Origin: Bacillota bacterium
GTDB taxonomy: Bacteria; Bacillota; Limnochordia; Darwinibacteriales; Darwinibacteriaceae
Reading direction: 5' to 3'
Length of the DNA stretch: 41,260 nucleotides
Assembly: GCA_029776155.1 (NCBI GenBank)
Contig: JAKOTU010000052.1
Location: 1 to 41,260, forward strand
Under the pieces are notes generated by a model that worked only from the letters and a program-made list of their open reading frames with translations, was not told the origin of the DNA and made no database searches. The position numbers and the translations under genes were made by a program. Positions 1-7,474 of the stretch are shown piece after piece. How positions within the stretch are numbered: position 1 is the stretch's first letter; the number at the start of each line of letters is the position of its first letter.

Positions 1-193
1 TTTCCCATTCGCGGCAGGGTTACCCACTCTACAAGCCAACCCCGGTTCGCTTACGCTATGTTCCAAGGCACCCCCTCGGCTTCCTCCAGACCCCACTGTT
101 GCCAGTGGCGCCCTTGCCTGCTGGTTACCTTCCCGCTGGTTGGGCGGTAGGGTTTCTCTCAACCCATCGGCTCGGTAGACATGCCGGGCGCAC
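1..193 (-). mobile_element. Group II intron, 5' end (partial, runs off the left edge)
   Basis: Read on the minus strand, the sequence starting at 193 begins GTGCGCCCGG, matching the conserved GUGYG 5' end of group II introns. It continues as a GC-rich, hairpin-rich, non-coding domain I-like stretch to the window edge. The start lies a few bases after the T-run of the terminator that ends the liv operon. That is the typical site of bacterial class C group II introns, which insert just behind intrinsic terminators. The reverse-transcriptase ORF would lie outside the window. ORFs drawn across this stretch are not convincing. I infer the element from the 5' motif and position only. Confidence 0.68.
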
Positions 194-227
194 CGCAAAA
201 ACGGCCAGCGGTTTACGCCGGCCGTTT
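194..227 (-). terminator. Intrinsic terminator of the liv operon
   Basis: On the minus strand a 12-bp stem (AAACGGCCGGCG with CGCTGGCCGTTT, one G-U pair, loop TAAAC) is followed by TTTTTGCG. It starts seven bases after the livF stop codon. The adjoining bases are the junction with the group II intron. Confidence 0.85.
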
Positions 228-233
228 CCTTTT

Positions 234-944
234 TTACCTTGCTGCCCCCAGATAGGCTTCCTGTACTTTGGCGTCCTCCAGCAGGGCCTGCCCGGGCCCT
301 TCCAACACCAGCTGCCCCGTTTCCAAAACGTAGGCGTAGTCGGCGATTTCCAGGGCCTTTTTGGCGTTCTGCTCCACCAGCAAAATGGTGTTGCCCCGCT
401 CCCGCAGCAGGAGGATAATCTCAAAGACTTCCTTCACCAGCAGAGGTGCTAACCCCAAAGAGGGCTCATCCATCATGAGGATCTGGGGACTGCTCATGAG
501 GGCTCTCCCCACAGCGAGCATCTGCTGTTCGCCGCCGGAGAGGGTCCCCGCCTTCTGCCAGCTGCGCTCTTTGAGTCTGGGGAAGGTGTTGTACACCGCC
601 TCCAGGTCCTGGGCCACCGCCCTTTGATCCGTGCGGGTGTAGGCGCCTAAGAGGAGGTTTTCTTCCACTGTCAGATTGGCGAACACGCGCCGCCCTTCGG
701 GAACCATGGTAATGCCCTTGGTGACAATATCCTTGGTGGGCAGATTGGAGATGTCTTCCCCTTTGTAGAGCACTTTACCACTGGACTTTTTCACCAAGCC
801 CATGATGGCCCTGAGCGTAGAGGATTTCCCAGCTCCATTGGCGCCGATGAGGGTCACGATCTGGTTTTCCTTGATGGTGAGGTTGATGCCCCTCAGGGCA
901 GCAATCCCTCCGTAGTTTACATGCAAATCTACTACCTCAAGCAC
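234..944 (-). CDS. livF: Branched-chain amino acid ABC transporter, ATP-binding protein LivF
   Basis: A 236-residue ABC ATPase of the LivF type, which powers uptake by the LivHM permease from the cytoplasmic face. Walker A GANGAGKS is at about residues 34-41, the signature LSGGEQ at 135-140, and Walker B ILMMDE at 155-160. Length is normal for LivF. The GTG start overlaps the TAG stop of livG by one base (TAGTG), so translation is probably coupled. It is the last gene of the liv operon and is followed at once by a terminator. HAAT-family transporters also carry urea, amides or other amino acids, so the substrate is not certain. Confidence 0.93.
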   Translation of the reverse strand: MLEVVDLHVNYGGIAALRGINLTIKENQIVTLIGANGAGKSSTLRAIMGLVKKSSGKVLYKGEDISNLPTKDIVTKGITMVPEGRRVFANLTVEENLLLGAYTRTDQRAVAQDLEAVYNTFPRLKERSWQKAGTLSGGEQQMLAVGRALMSSPQILMMDEPSLGLAPLLVKEVFEIILLLRERGNTILLVEQNAKKALEIADYAYVLETGQLVLEGPGQALLEDAKVQEAYLGAAR

Positions 945-1714
945 TAGCCCACCCCCAAATAGGCTTCGATCACCTTGGCATTCCTCTGCACTTCGCTGGG
1001 GCTGCCTTCGGCAATGAGCACCCCGTGATCCAGCACATAGATTCTCTCGCTGATCTCCATAACCACTTCCATGTGGTGTTCAATTAAAAAGATGGTCAGT
1101 CCAAACTCTTCTTTGATCTCCTGGATGAAGTCAATCAGCTCCCGGGTCTCCTGGGGATTCATGCCCGCCGCCGGCTCATCCAAGAGCAAAAGCTTGGGGC
1201 TTGTGGCCAGGGCCCGGGCCATTTCCAGCCTCCTCTGCATGCCGTAAGGCAGGGAGCTGGCCTTTTCGTCTTTGAAATCCTGCAGCCCGATCTTCTCCAA
1301 GAGATACAGGGATTTCTCGTAAATCTCCCGCTCTTCCCGGGCATAGCCGGGCAGGCGCAGCACTGAAGAGAGCACATTTGATCTCAACCGCAGGTGGCTG
1401 CCGATGAACACATTGTCCAAAACGGACAGCTGGCCAAAGAGCCTGATGTTCTGGAAAGTGCGGCAGATGCCAAGTTTGGCGATGCGGTCAGGGGTCAGGC
1501 CCACCAGCTGGTGTGTTTCCCCTTCCCTGGGGGTGAAGAAGATCTGCCCCTCCGTGGGTCTGTACACCCCAGTGATCACGTTAAACACGGTGGTCTTCCC
1601 CGCCCCGTTGGGGCCGATCAGGCCAACAATCTGCCCCGGCTTGATTTCCGCGTGGAAACTGCTGCAGGCCACGACTCCTCCAAATCTCATGGTCAGGTTC
1701 TCAATTCTCAGCAT
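944..1714 (-). CDS. livG: Branched-chain amino acid ABC transporter, ATP-binding protein LivG
   Basis: A 256-residue ABC ATPase. Walker A GPNGAGKT is at about residues 34-41, the family-typical altered signature is LPYGMQRRLEMARAL, and Walker B is LLLLDEP. The signature form (YGxQRR instead of SGGQ) and the long insert after Walker A distinguish LivG from LivF. I chose the ATG at 1714, which has GAGG about six bases upstream; a GTG at 1726 is possible. The start overlaps the end of livM by 14 bases. It forms the heterodimeric ATPase with LivF. Confidence 0.92.
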   Translation of the reverse strand: MLRIENLTMRFGGVVACSSFHAEIKPGQIVGLIGPNGAGKTTVFNVITGVYRPTEGQIFFTPREGETHQLVGLTPDRIAKLGICRTFQNIRLFGQLSVLDNVFIGSHLRLRSNVLSSVLRLPGYAREEREIYEKSLYLLEKIGLQDFKDEKASSLPYGMQRRLEMARALATSPKLLLLDEPAAGMNPQETRELIDFIQEIKEEFGLTIFLIEHHMEVVMEISERIYVLDHGVLIAEGSPSEVQRNAKVIEAYLGVG

Positions 1715-2720
1715 AACTAGCCTCACGCCCTTTTAGCCTGGTCAAAAGCCCCTCTCTGCGCAGAACGACTACCAGGATCAGGATGATGGAAAAGATCACC
1801 ATGCGCATACCTGGAATGCCCTTGATCTGAACGAACCCCAGGTTGATGGACTCATCCAAAAAGCGCAGGGCTTCCATCATGACCGTGACCACCACCGCGG
1901 CAATTACTGTGCCGGCAATGCGTCCAAGGCCCCCCAAGACCACAATGAGCAGAATGTTGAAGGTCAAGGTGATCCGGAACATATTGGGGTCGATGGTGCC
2001 CAAGAGCGAAGCCAATAGCCCGCCGGCCACCCCGGCAAAGAAGGAGGCAAAGGCAAAACTCAACACCTTATGCTTAAACAGGTTGATGCCCATGGCTTCC
2101 GCAGCTATCTCATCTTCCCTGATGGCCATGAAGGCCTTGCCGTAGCTGCCCCGGATCAAGAAGCTCACAAACCAGATGGTCACGAAAGCTACCCCCCAGC
2201 TCCACCAGGTGTTGGTGTAGTTGGGAATACCTTTCAGGCCCAGGGCCCCATTGGTCAGGGATTGGGTGTTGGTGAACACCACCCGGATGATCTCGGCAAA
2301 GCCCAAGGTGGCAATGGCCAGATAATCGTCCCTCAGCCTTAAGACCGGAGCACCGATCAGAACGCCCAGGAAGGCCGAGATCAAACCCGCCACGAGCAGC
2401 GCGGGCAGAAAGCCCATTTCCACGTTGGCCAGCCAGGGCACGATGGGCTGGAAGAAGAAGTTCATCTCCTTCATGGGGATGGGCATGGTGAGCAGGCCCA
2501 CCGTGTAGGCTCCCACAGCCATAAAACCAGCATGACCCAGGGAGAACAGCCCAGTGAAGCCGTTGATCAGGTTCATACTCAAGCCCAAGGTTACGTAAAT
2601 GCCCGACAAGTTGATAATCCTAATCTTGTAGTCATCCAAGTACTTATTAGCCAGGAACAGCGCCAGCACTGTGCACAAAATGGCAATTAGGGCCAGGCGC
2701 CTCCTTTGTTGTTCCCTCAT
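1701..2720 (-). CDS. livM: Branched-chain amino acid ABC transporter permease LivM
   Basis: A 339-residue integral membrane permease with about nine to ten hydrophobic segments. It carries the LivM hallmark GLSMNLINGFTGLFSLGHAG near residue 45, and the coupling-type stretch GSYGKAFMAIREDEIAAEAMG in the second half. The ATG at 2720 was preferred because AGAAGGTGAG precedes it; an upstream in-frame extension to 2768 has no good ribosome site. It lies 73 bases after livH and overlaps livG. It pairs with LivH to form the translocation pore. Confidence 0.92.
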   Translation of the reverse strand: MREQQRRRLALIAILCTVLALFLANKYLDDYKIRIINLSGIYVTLGLSMNLINGFTGLFSLGHAGFMAVGAYTVGLLTMPIPMKEMNFFFQPIVPWLANVEMGFLPALLVAGLISAFLGVLIGAPVLRLRDDYLAIATLGFAEIIRVVFTNTQSLTNGALGLKGIPNYTNTWWSWGVAFVTIWFVSFLIRGSYGKAFMAIREDEIAAEAMGINLFKHKVLSFAFASFFAGVAGGLLASLLGTIDPNMFRITLTFNILLIVVLGGLGRIAGTVIAAVVVTVMMEALRFLDESINLGFVQIKGIPGMRMVIFSIILILVVVLRREGLLTRLKGREASYAEN

Positions 2721-2793
2721 GGTCTCACCTTCTCCGCGGTTTTTGCCCACTGCAGCACAACAATGCACCCAAGTTTCGGCTCCTCACCACAAC

Positions 2794-3690
2794 CTACACC
2801 TTCTCCGTTTGACTCTGGCCCAGGAGGCCGGAAGGTTTGAAGAGCAGGATGATGATGAGCACCACAAAGGCAAAGGCATCCCGGTAGCCGGTGAGCCTAG
2901 GCAGCAGGGCCACCAGCATAATCTCGCCCAGGCCCAGCAAAAAGCCGCCGGCCACTGCCCCAGCGATGTTGCCAATGCCTCCCACAACTGCAGCAATAAA
3001 GCTTTTCAGACCCGGCATCACGCCCATGAGGGGCATCAACTGGGGATAGCGCGCTCCCCACATAATGCCCCCCACCGCGGCCAAAAAGGAGCCCATGAAA
3101 AAGGTGATGGAGATGATCCTGTTGATGTCGATACCCATCAGACTTGCCGTTTCATAATCCCGGGACAGGGCGCGCATGGCCATGCCCGTTTTGGTTTTGG
3201 TTATGAAATAAGTAAGCCCAATGAGCAGCAGGATGGTGACAACTGGGATGATGAAGGTGATAACGTTAATGGACACTCCCCTGACTTTTACAACATGGTT
3301 CAAAATACGAGGAACAGGGAAGGCGCGAGGCCTTCCCCCAAACAAAACGATCCCCAAGTTTTGTAAAAGAAAGGAGGCGCCAATTGCGGAGATGAGGATG
3401 GTGATGCGGGGAGATTCCCTGAGAGGTTTGTAGGCCACCCTTTCCAGGAGCAGACCCACCAGCCCAGTGAGCGCTGGGGCGATGATGAACACCAGCCACC
3501 ATGGGATCGCCGTGTAGATAATCCCGAAGTAGGTGAGGTACACCCCCAGCATGAAGATGTCACCGTGGGCAAAGTTGATCAGCCTGAGGATACCGTAAAC
3601 CATGGTATAGCCGATGGCAATGAGGGCATACAAACTCCCCAGGGTAATGCCGTTGGTCAGGTGCTGCAGAAACAAAGAGATGCTACCCAC
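2794..3690 (-). CDS. livH: Branched-chain amino acid ABC transporter permease LivH
   Basis: A 298-residue membrane permease with eight or so hydrophobic segments. Family motifs are NGITLGSLYALIAIGYTMVYG at the N-terminus, INFAHGDIFMLG, and the AAVVGGIGNIAGAVAGG loop near the C-terminus. The GTG start at 3690 is preceded by GAGGAGG about nine bases upstream, which is better than the upstream start at 3708. It follows livK by 26 bases in the same operon. Confidence 0.92.
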   Translation of the reverse strand: MGSISLFLQHLTNGITLGSLYALIAIGYTMVYGILRLINFAHGDIFMLGVYLTYFGIIYTAIPWWLVFIIAPALTGLVGLLLERVAYKPLRESPRITILISAIGASFLLQNLGIVLFGGRPRAFPVPRILNHVVKVRGVSINVITFIIPVVTILLLIGLTYFITKTKTGMAMRALSRDYETASLMGIDINRIISITFFMGSFLAAVGGIMWGARYPQLMPLMGVMPGLKSFIAAVVGGIGNIAGAVAGGFLLGLGEIMLVALLPRLTGYRDAFAFVVLIIILLFKPSGLLGQSQTEKV

Positions 3691-3716
3691 GTTTGGCCCC
3701 CTCCTCAAGCGTCAAC

Positions 3717-4856
3717 TCAGAACTCCGGTTCCACTGTGGTCAGATAGACGAATTTGCCGTTCTCCACTTTGTTGATCACAGCAGATTTCACCGCGTCCCC
3801 GTTCTCATCCAAGGAGATGATTCCAGTGGCGCCCATGAACCCCTGTACCTGGGCCAAACCATCCCGGATGGCCTGGGGATCAGCGGAGCCCACCTTTTCG
3901 ATCACATCGAGGATGAGCATGTAGGCATCGTAGCCCAAAGCCGCAAAGGCATTGGCTTCCTTGCCGTACTTCTGCCTGTAAGCGTTCAGGAAGCGATCGG
4001 ACTCGGGAGTTACCGGTGCTTCAGCGGTAAAGTGGGTGCTGAATACCGCCCCTTCCACCGCTTCGCCGCCGATGGAGAGGAACTCAGGGGCTTCCCAAGT
4101 GTCTCCGCCCAGGAAGGGCACATCAATGCCCAAATCCCTGGCCTGCCTGATTAGCAAGGCCGATTCGCCGTAGTTTCCGGGGGCAAAGATTACATCGGGG
4201 TTCTTGTTTTTCACGTTGGTGAGCTGGGCCGTGAAGTCTTGGTCTCCAGTGTTATAAGAAGAGATCTCCACAATGCTGTTGGGATTGCCCGTAAGCTTGC
4301 GGAAGGCATCTACAAAGTATTTGGCCAGTCCCACAGAATAGTCTTGGGTTACATCTTGAATGACCGCCGCGGTTTTGGCCCCCAGCTCATTGACGGCATA
4401 GTTGGCCATGACGGTGCCCTGGAAAGGATCGATGAAGCATACCCTGAAGTAGTAATCGTTGTTCAAGGTGACCAGTGGATTGGTGGGTGAGCAGCCGACG
4501 GCGGGAATCTGTTTTTGTTTCACGATGTCCCCCGCGGCCATGGACAGGGAGCTGCCGTAGCTGCCGATGATGGCCACTACCTGGTCCCTTTCAATCAAGC
4601 GGGAAACCGCATTGGCAGCTTCCACTTTATCTGACTTGTTGTCCACGACAATAATCTCTACTGCCCGGCCTAAGACCTCCGGTTTCATTTCCCACGCCAG
4701 TTCAATACCTTCCACAGTCATTTCGCCGCCAGCAGCACTGGGCCCGGTCATGGGCTCAAACACACCGATTTTGATGGGCTGGGCGAAAGCCAAACCTCCC
4801 CCAGCAGCCAGAGCCACAATCAGTACCAGCAGTGCCAGTCCAACCTTTCTGTTCAC
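3717..4856 (-). CDS. livK: Branched-chain amino acid ABC transporter substrate-binding protein LivK
   Basis: A 379-residue type I periplasmic-binding-fold protein (Peripla_BP_6) that captures the ligand outside the membrane. It has a basic N-terminus, a hydrophobic core and a probable cleavage after AFA (about residue 25), then PIKIGVFEPMTG. The IGSYGSSLSMAAGDIVKQ segment is family-typical. There is no lipobox cysteine, so the protein should be released rather than lipid-anchored. The GTG at 4856 is chosen because AGGAGG lies seven bases upstream; the longer ORF to 5045 runs through the promoter and is rejected. It is the first gene of the liv operon. Specificity within leucine/isoleucine/valine, amides or urea cannot be told. 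Confidence 0.92.
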   Translation of the reverse strand: MNRKVGLALLVLIVALAAGGGLAFAQPIKIGVFEPMTGPSAAGGEMTVEGIELAWEMKPEVLGRAVEIIVVDNKSDKVEAANAVSRLIERDQVVAIIGSYGSSLSMAAGDIVKQKQIPAVGCSPTNPLVTLNNDYYFRVCFIDPFQGTVMANYAVNELGAKTAAVIQDVTQDYSVGLAKYFVDAFRKLTGNPNSIVEISSYNTGDQDFTAQLTNVKNKNPDVIFAPGNYGESALLIRQARDLGIDVPFLGGDTWEAPEFLSIGGEAVEGAVFSTHFTAEAPVTPESDRFLNAYRQKYGKEANAFAALGYDAYMLILDVIEKVGSADPQAIRDGLAQVQGFMGATGIISLDENGDAVKSAVINKVENGKFVYLTTVEPEF

Positions 4857-4976
4857 ACACACTCCTCCTTTGGAATTTGTAAAACTGCCCAACAGGTAAG
4901 TGCTGTGTGCCTTGGTCCGGTTTTTGGCGCAAGAACAGCGATTAATGTTACTTTTGCTAATTTTACATTTAACTAA

Positions 4977-5005
4977 AGTATACAGAGCCATTGCTAAAAA
5001 GTCAA
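4977..5005 (-). promoter_or_regulatory. Sigma-A-type promoter of the liv operon
   Basis: On the minus strand TTGACT (5005-5000) is separated by 17 bases from TATACT (4982-4977), a near-consensus housekeeping promoter. It leaves a leader of about 115 bases before livK. I saw no recognisable T-box or riboswitch in that leader. Confidence 0.8.
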
Positions 5006-5075
5006 CATGTTTGGCAGCCTGCAGCGGCCGACCACCAGGGTCCAAGCAGGGGTGATGCCAAGTGGGACAGCCCCT

Positions 5076-5627
5076 TCAGTCTATCTCCAAACCCATCAAG
5101 AAGATGTCTTTAAACTCGCCGCCAAGGTAAAACTCCCTTGAGCGGCGTCCCTCCAGTTTGAAGCCAAACTTGGTGTATAAATGGATAGCAGCCTGGTTAT
5201 CCACCCTCACCCTCAGGTTCACCTTGCGGATCTCCCCTGTGTGCCGGCACCAATCCAGGAAAGCCCCGAGCATGGCCGCGCCGATGCCCTTGTTCCAATG
5301 TCCTTTGCGCACACTCATCCCGAATTCACCGGCATGAATCATCCTTCTGCGCAGCCCCCCGGCAAAGGAAAGGCTGCTCACGAGCTCCTCTCCGAGGACG
5401 CCCACCAGGTAGATGGAGTTGGACCGCTTCTGCATGGCCGCCAAGTACTCCTGTTCCTGGGTTAAGGTGAGGGCAAACTCGCCAGGACCAAAGGTCAAAT
5501 TGTCGCTCTCGGCGCTGATTGCTTCCACATAATCCAGCAAAGCGCCCGCATCCTGGGGCGCGGCCTCGCGGATCTCCAGTTCTTCCCCTGTCTTCAGCCT
5601 GAAGCGGCGCGGCGGAAACTTCTCCAT
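5076..5627 (-). CDS. GNAT family N-acetyltransferase
   Basis: A 183-residue Gcn5-related acetyltransferase, a single-domain enzyme that moves an acetyl group from acetyl-CoA to an amine. The acetyl-CoA site is visible as RKGHWNKGIGAAML around residues 107-120 (R/Q-x-x-G-x-G/A). The C-terminal part has the RimJ/RimL-like pattern VRVDNQAAIHLYTKFGFKLEGRR. The ATG at 5627 is preceded by GGAAGGG. It is transcribed away from the peptide cluster that starts at 5850, sharing a 222-base intergenic region with it. The acceptor is unknown; a role in modifying the neighbouring peptides is possible but unproven. Confidence 0.85.
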   Translation of the reverse strand: MEKFPPRRFRLKTGEELEIREAAPQDAGALLDYVEAISAESDNLTFGPGEFALTLTQEQEYLAAMQKRSNSIYLVGVLGEELVSSLSFAGGLRRRMIHAGEFGMSVRKGHWNKGIGAAMLGAFLDWCRHTGEIRKVNLRVRVDNQAAIHLYTKFGFKLEGRRSREFYLGGEFKDIFLMGLEID

Positions 5628-5849
5628 GCTGTTCCCTTCCTTTTCTAACTGGCCTGCTTACAGCCAGTTGGTTTTCCCTCAAAATTCGCTTCCCAAGGCC
5701 CTACTCCTACCCCGCGCTGCCACTGGGAAGAGGTAACCCAAGAGGTAACCGCCGAAGGGAGGCTGCGGGCAGGAAGCCTGGAAAGGGTAGAGTGGTTTTT
5801 GAGTAAGGCGCGATGCCCGCCAAAGCCCTTCAGGAAGGAGGTATAGGCA
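5628..5849. other. Divergent intergenic region with inverted and tandem repeats
   Basis: This gap separates two divergent genes. It holds an inverted repeat AACTGGC/GCCAGTT (5647-5653 and 5663-5669) and two direct copies of AAGAGGTAACC (5728-5738 and 5740-5750), twelve bases apart. No convincing -10/-35 pair was found on either strand. The right end carries the ribosome binding site AAGGAGG (5835-5841) of the small gene at 5850. Confidence 0.5.
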
Positions 5850-6035
5850 GTGAGCTGCAGCGAGCGTTTGAACCGAGCCTTTGGGGATGAAAAGCTGTCC
5901 GAACAAGAACTTGACAGCGTCAGCGGTGGAATAATGAGGCCTGAAGTGAAAACCCACTGCCCCACCTGCGGCAGTGCGGTACGGTATGTGAACGGCAGAC
6001 CTTGGTGCGAGGGCTGCCAGAAGACCATCGGGTAG
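5850..6035 (+). CDS. Double-glycine-leader small protein with zinc-ribbon-like core (peptide 1)
   Basis: A 61-residue protein. Residues 16-27 read LSEQELDSVSGG, a near-ideal bacteriocin-type double-glycine leader end (as in Nif11-like and class II bacteriocin leaders). The 34 residues after Gly-Gly hold two CxxC knuckles, CPTC at 37-40 and CEGC at 53-56, spaced like a minimal zinc ribbon. The GTG start has AAGGAGG eight bases upstream, a strong ribosome site that supports this being a real gene. Two related genes follow at 7244 and 7440. No C39-peptidase ABC exporter or known RiPP cyclase is in the window. It could be a secreted peptide precursor, or a cytoplasmic zinc-ribbon protein with a coincidental leader; the threefold repetition favours the first. 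Confidence 0.75.
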   Translation: MSCSERLNRAFGDEKLSEQELDSVSGGIMRPEVKTHCPTCGSAVRYVNGRPWCEGCQKTIG

Positions 6036-6038
6036 GTC

Positions 6039-6167
6039 ATGGGGCAGGAAAAAGAAACGGGGAAAAGTAAAGCAGACAGAAACCGGCTGGCGGAAAAGAG
6101 AATTGAACTGCAGCCGACTATCTGGGAGTGGGGGCATGCCCTACCAATTCGTACCCGACACCACTGA
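6039..6167 (+). CDS. Possible 42-residue basic small ORF, doubtful
   Basis: An ATG four bases after the stop of peptide 1 opens a 42-codon frame beginning MGQEKETGKSKADRNR and ending at TGA. It is rich in lysine, arginine and glutamate. It has no clear ribosome binding site, no leader motif and no cysteine pattern. Listed because it lies in the gap between two cluster genes; most likely not a gene. Confidence 0.2.
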   Translation: MGQEKETGKSKADRNRLAEKRIELQPTIWEWGHALPIRTRHH

Positions 6168-6225
6168 TTACAGCAAAGTCGGCAAACGGCTGTTGATCAG
6201 CGAACGGACGGGACCTGAATACTAG
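6136..6225 (+). CDS. Possible 29-residue small peptide
   Basis: ATG at 6136 is preceded by GGGAG seven bases upstream and encodes 29 residues starting MPYQFVPDTTDYSK and ending TGPEY before TAG. It overlaps the previous small frame and lies 41 bases ahead of the GNAT-like gene at 6267. It lacks the Gly-Gly motif and cysteines. The good ribosome site is the only positive evidence. Confidence 0.3.
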   Translation: MPYQFVPDTTDYSKVGKRLLISERTGPEY

Positions 6226-6266
6226 TGCTGAATTGCTCCAAGCAGCATATAAACGGAGGGAAGGCA

Positions 6267-7229
6267 ATGCTCGTCAGAGAGTTGTCCGTTGTGGAAAGCC
6301 TGTTCGGCCTGGAGCTGGAGCTTCCCGCCCTGGGTAAGTTCTGGATCCAGTCCACACTCCGGAATGATGGAGTGGTGCTGGAGGCCTATCTAAACGGGGG
6401 CTCAAACCCGCGGCTTGTGGGCATACTCGCCTTAATGCTGAAAAGGGGGGCAACCATCGAGTATGTTTTCGTGGACGAACAGTTCCGGGGCCAAGGAGTG
6501 GGCACCCAACTGGTGCAGGCCGCAGCTTCCCTGGCTAAGGAGCAGGAAATGCCGGTCATCAAAGCCCGGGCCATCATCCAGGACCCCTTCGGCGGCATCT
6601 TCAGCCGCCTCCTGGAGAAGGTGGGGTTCCAGGCCTATGACACGGCCAGCCTGCTCCGCTTCAGCGATAATCCCCAAACCAGGCAAGCCTGGGCCGAGTT
6701 CATGGAGCGGCGGGGCAGCCGCATCTGCACCAAGCTTCAAGAAAGGGGCTTCCGCACCGTGTCCTGCGCGGAAGCAGACGCCGCACTCATGGAGCGTTTT
6801 GCCCGCGAGGTAGAAACCAGCTTCCCAGCCCATCTCAACCCCTATCAGTTCCTGGACAGCCGGGAACACCGGGTGGTGCGCGACTTCAGCTTCATTGCCC
6901 TCAAGGGGGATGAACCTGCTGCCTACAGTTTGGTGACCACCGTTGATGATAGGACGCTCACCTTCCAACAGCTGTCGGCCAGTTTCAAATACCAGGGGTC
7001 AGGGGCTTTCCTGCTGCCCATCGTGGCTTTTGTGGAAAAGGCTTTGCACAGCACCCATCCCTATAAGCTCCTATCCACCATGGTCTACGACCGCAACCGC
7101 AGTATGACCAGTCTACTCCAGGGCTTTCTGCAGCCATTTGCCGTGAATATCAACACCCAGTACTTCTACTTCCTGCCCCTGCAGGAGGAGGCGCGCTGTG
7201 CGTGCGGGGCGTGCGGGGAGACCGTCTAG
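6267..7229 (+). CDS. Two-domain GNAT-like acetyltransferase in the peptide cluster
   Basis: A 320-residue protein. The N-terminal half is a GNAT domain with YVFVDEQFRGQGVGTQLVQ (about residues 65-85) as the acetyl-CoA loop. The C-terminal half (roughly 150-305) looks like a second, degenerate GNAT fold (FSFIALKGDEPAAYSLV, then a helix-rich stretch). The extreme C-terminus carries CACGAC, a compact cysteine motif uncommon in GNATs. The ATG at 6267 has GGAGGGAAGG just upstream and is better than the in-frame start at 6225. It lies between peptide 1 and peptide 2 on the same strand, 14 bases before the latter, so it is probably co-transcribed and is the prime candidate for a modifying enzyme. 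Substrate unknown. Confidence 0.75.
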   Translation: MLVRELSVVESLFGLELELPALGKFWIQSTLRNDGVVLEAYLNGGSNPRLVGILALMLKRGATIEYVFVDEQFRGQGVGTQLVQAAASLAKEQEMPVIKARAIIQDPFGGIFSRLLEKVGFQAYDTASLLRFSDNPQTRQAWAEFMERRGSRICTKLQERGFRTVSCAEADAALMERFAREVETSFPAHLNPYQFLDSREHRVVRDFSFIALKGDEPAAYSLVTTVDDRTLTFQQLSASFKYQGSGAFLLPIVAFVEKALHSTHPYKLLSTMVYDRNRSMTSLLQGFLQPFAVNINTQYFYFLPLQEEARCACGACGETV

Positions 7230-7243
7230 AAAGGGGGAGAGTG

Positions 7244-7474
7244 ATGGACAGACCCAAGGAGCTTTCCGAGCGGGAGTTGGCAGCAGTAAGCGGCGGTGAA
7301 GAGTTCTCCGGCCGGGGCGTGAATCCCAAGGACTGCTTCACCTGCGGCAGGGCCCTAACGCTTACTCCCACAGGTTACTACTGCAGCAGCTGCGGGTACT
7401 CACTGAATATGGAAATCCGGGGAAGTCAAGGAGGTGTTGATGATGGCGGTTTCCCGCCCCCAAGGGGGAGGTAG
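7244..7474 (+). CDS. Double-glycine-leader small protein with zinc-ribbon-like core (peptide 2)
   Basis: A 76-residue protein whose residues 7-18 are LSERELAAVSGG, very close to the leader end of peptide 1. The part after Gly-Gly has CFTC and CSSC knuckles separated by 12 residues (FTCGRALTLTPTGYYCSSCGY), then a glycine/proline-rich tail that overlaps the next gene. AAGGGGGAGA precedes the start, with GTG at 7241 and ATG at 7244 both in frame. It begins 14 bases after the GNAT-like gene. Core length (58) is longer than in its two relatives because of the tail. Confidence 0.72.
   Translation: MDRPKELSERELAAVSGGEEFSGRGVNPKDCFTCGRALTLTPTGYYCSSCGYSLNMEIRGSQGGVDDGGFPPPRGR

Noticed and set aside
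99..452. Plus-strand ORF across the left end
   Set aside because: It runs across the intron 5' end and terminator and then antisense to livF; it has no ribosome site and a low-complexity Pro/Leu/Gln composition.
4857..4970. T-box or amino-acid riboswitch in the livK leader
   Set aside because: No T-box sequence, no terminator/antiterminator pair and no recognisable riboswitch core in the 115-base leader.
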